Shown: one piece after another, positions 6,116 through 6,620 of the stretch
Layout of the letters: the number at the start of each line of letters is the position of its first letter
How positions within the stretch are numbered: position 1 is the stretch's first letter
Assembly: GCA_007118555.1 (NCBI GenBank)
Contig: SKRJ01000186.1
Coordinates: forward strand, 1-6,620
DNA: 6,620 bases
Origin: Anaerolineae bacterium
Lineage (GTDB): Bacteria; Chloroflexota; Anaerolineae; UBA1429
Direction: 5' to 3'
Notes under the pieces: generated by a model
What the model was told of the DNA's origin: nothing
The model's database searches: none
The model's input: the letters and a program-made list of their open reading frames with translations, nothing else
Program-made: the position numbers and the translations under genes

Positions 6116-6619
6116 TCAGGATGCCTCGTCGATCCGGATGCATTCGTACTGTCGGATTGCCTCTTCGTTCAGGGTGACGCCCAGGCCCGGCCTGTCCGGC
6201 ACGGTGAGGTAACCGTCCACGGCCTTGTCGTCCAGCGGCTCTTCTACCAGCTCCAGCACCGAGTCGCCAGCGTAGGGGCGCCACTCCTGGATGATAAAGT
6301 TGGTGAGGCAGGCGTCGAGCTGGATGCAGGCCGCGGTGTGGATCGGGCCCGCGCACAGGTGCGGCTGGATGTGCAGGTTGTACGTCTCGGCATAGTCGGC
6401 GATCTTTTTCGTCTCGGTGAGACCGCCCGCCAGACCGACATCGGGCTGCAGGATGTCGAGGGCCTGCGACTCGATGTACTGACGAAAGCCAAAGCGGGTA
6501 TAGAGGCGCTCGCCCGCCGCGATGGGCAGGGACACGTTCTGGGTCACCTTGGGCATGGCGTCGACATTGAGGGCGTGCACCGGCTCCTCGTAAAAGAACG
6601 GGCGATAGGGGACCAGGCG
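6116..6619 (-). CDS. Second enolase-superfamily sugar-acid dehydratase, C-terminal 167 residues (5' end outside window)
   Basis: This is the tail of a paralogue of the neighbouring gene, reading in from the right edge and ending at TGA (6118-6116). The visible part covers the last half of the catalytic barrel: FFYEEP (metal ligand), AAGERLYTR (metal ligand), ILQPD and IQPH (the Asp-His dyad), and TNFIIQEW. It aligns to residues 227-390 of the complete copy without gaps and is about 68% identical by hand count (112 of 164), with three extra residues at the C-terminus. Differences cluster in the first four aligned positions, in the stretch after QEW and at the C-terminus. The first metal ligand, the K-x-D region and the capping domain are outside the window. 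It is probably the upstream member of the same operon, with a related but not necessarily identical substrate. Confidence 0.88.
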   Translation of the reverse strand, partial: RLVPYRPFFYEEPVHALNVDAMPKVTQNVSLPIAAGERLYTRFGFRQYIESQALDILQPDVGLAGGLTETKKIADYAETYNLHIQPHLCAGPIHTAACIQLDACLTNFIIQEWRPYAGDSVLELVEEPLDDKAVDGYLTVPDRPGLGVTLNEEAIRQYECIRIDEAS

Positions 6620-6620
6620 A

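Noticed and set aside
4899..6212. 437-residue plus-strand open frame opposite the dehydratase
   Set aside because: It is an antisense shadow of a gene with a complete set of catalytic residues. It has no recognisable motif and starts inside the terminator stem.
6084..6356. 91-residue N-terminal extension of the complete dehydratase
   Set aside because: It is an out-of-frame reading of the upstream paralogue. The ATG at 6083 has a good ribosome-binding site and begins the usual capping domain.

Overview
This is a GC-rich bacterial chromosomal segment with dense, strongly G/C-ending codons. It holds two blocks that converge on a shared hairpin. The combination of a Pst operon with an HD-domain gene and tandem sugar-acid dehydratases would fit a free-living environmental bacterium. 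Chloroflexota is a guess from gene style only; nothing in the window fixes the taxon.

Block 1 (positions 2-4841, plus strand) is a high-affinity phosphate uptake operon. The order is pstS (3' end only), a 184-base spacer with a strong hairpin, pstC, pstA, pstB, a thioredoxin-type arsenate reductase (arsC), an HD-domain metal-dependent phosphohydrolase of unknown substrate, and phoU. Starts and stops overlap at pstC/pstA, pstB/arsC and arsC/HD, and the other gaps after pstC are 4 and 14 bases, so pstC to phoU looks like one translationally coupled unit. PstS captures phosphate, PstC and PstA form the channel, PstB powers it, and PhoU restrains uptake and signalling. The unusual part is the two-gene insert between pstB and phoU. 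ArsC would reduce arsenate, a phosphate mimic that enters through phosphate transporters. The HD protein is probably a nucleotide or phosphoester hydrolase whose link to phosphate control is not known.

A perfect 9-bp stem that extends to 12 bp (4870-4897) lies in the 69 bases between the blocks and may serve as a terminator in both directions.

Block 2 (minus strand, 4911 to the right edge) holds two tandem paralogues of the enolase superfamily, mandelate racemase/muconate lactonizing branch. The downstream copy is complete (390 aa). The upstream copy is cut by the window edge (C-terminal 167 aa) and is about 68% identical over the shared part by hand count. Their active-site residues resemble acid-sugar dehydratases of the galactonate dehydratase kind; the substrates cannot be read from the sequence.

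No tRNA, rRNA, CRISPR array or insertion sequence was seen. The best candidate for something undescribed is the PstB-ArsC-HD-PhoU arrangement. The other genes look like ordinary members of known families.
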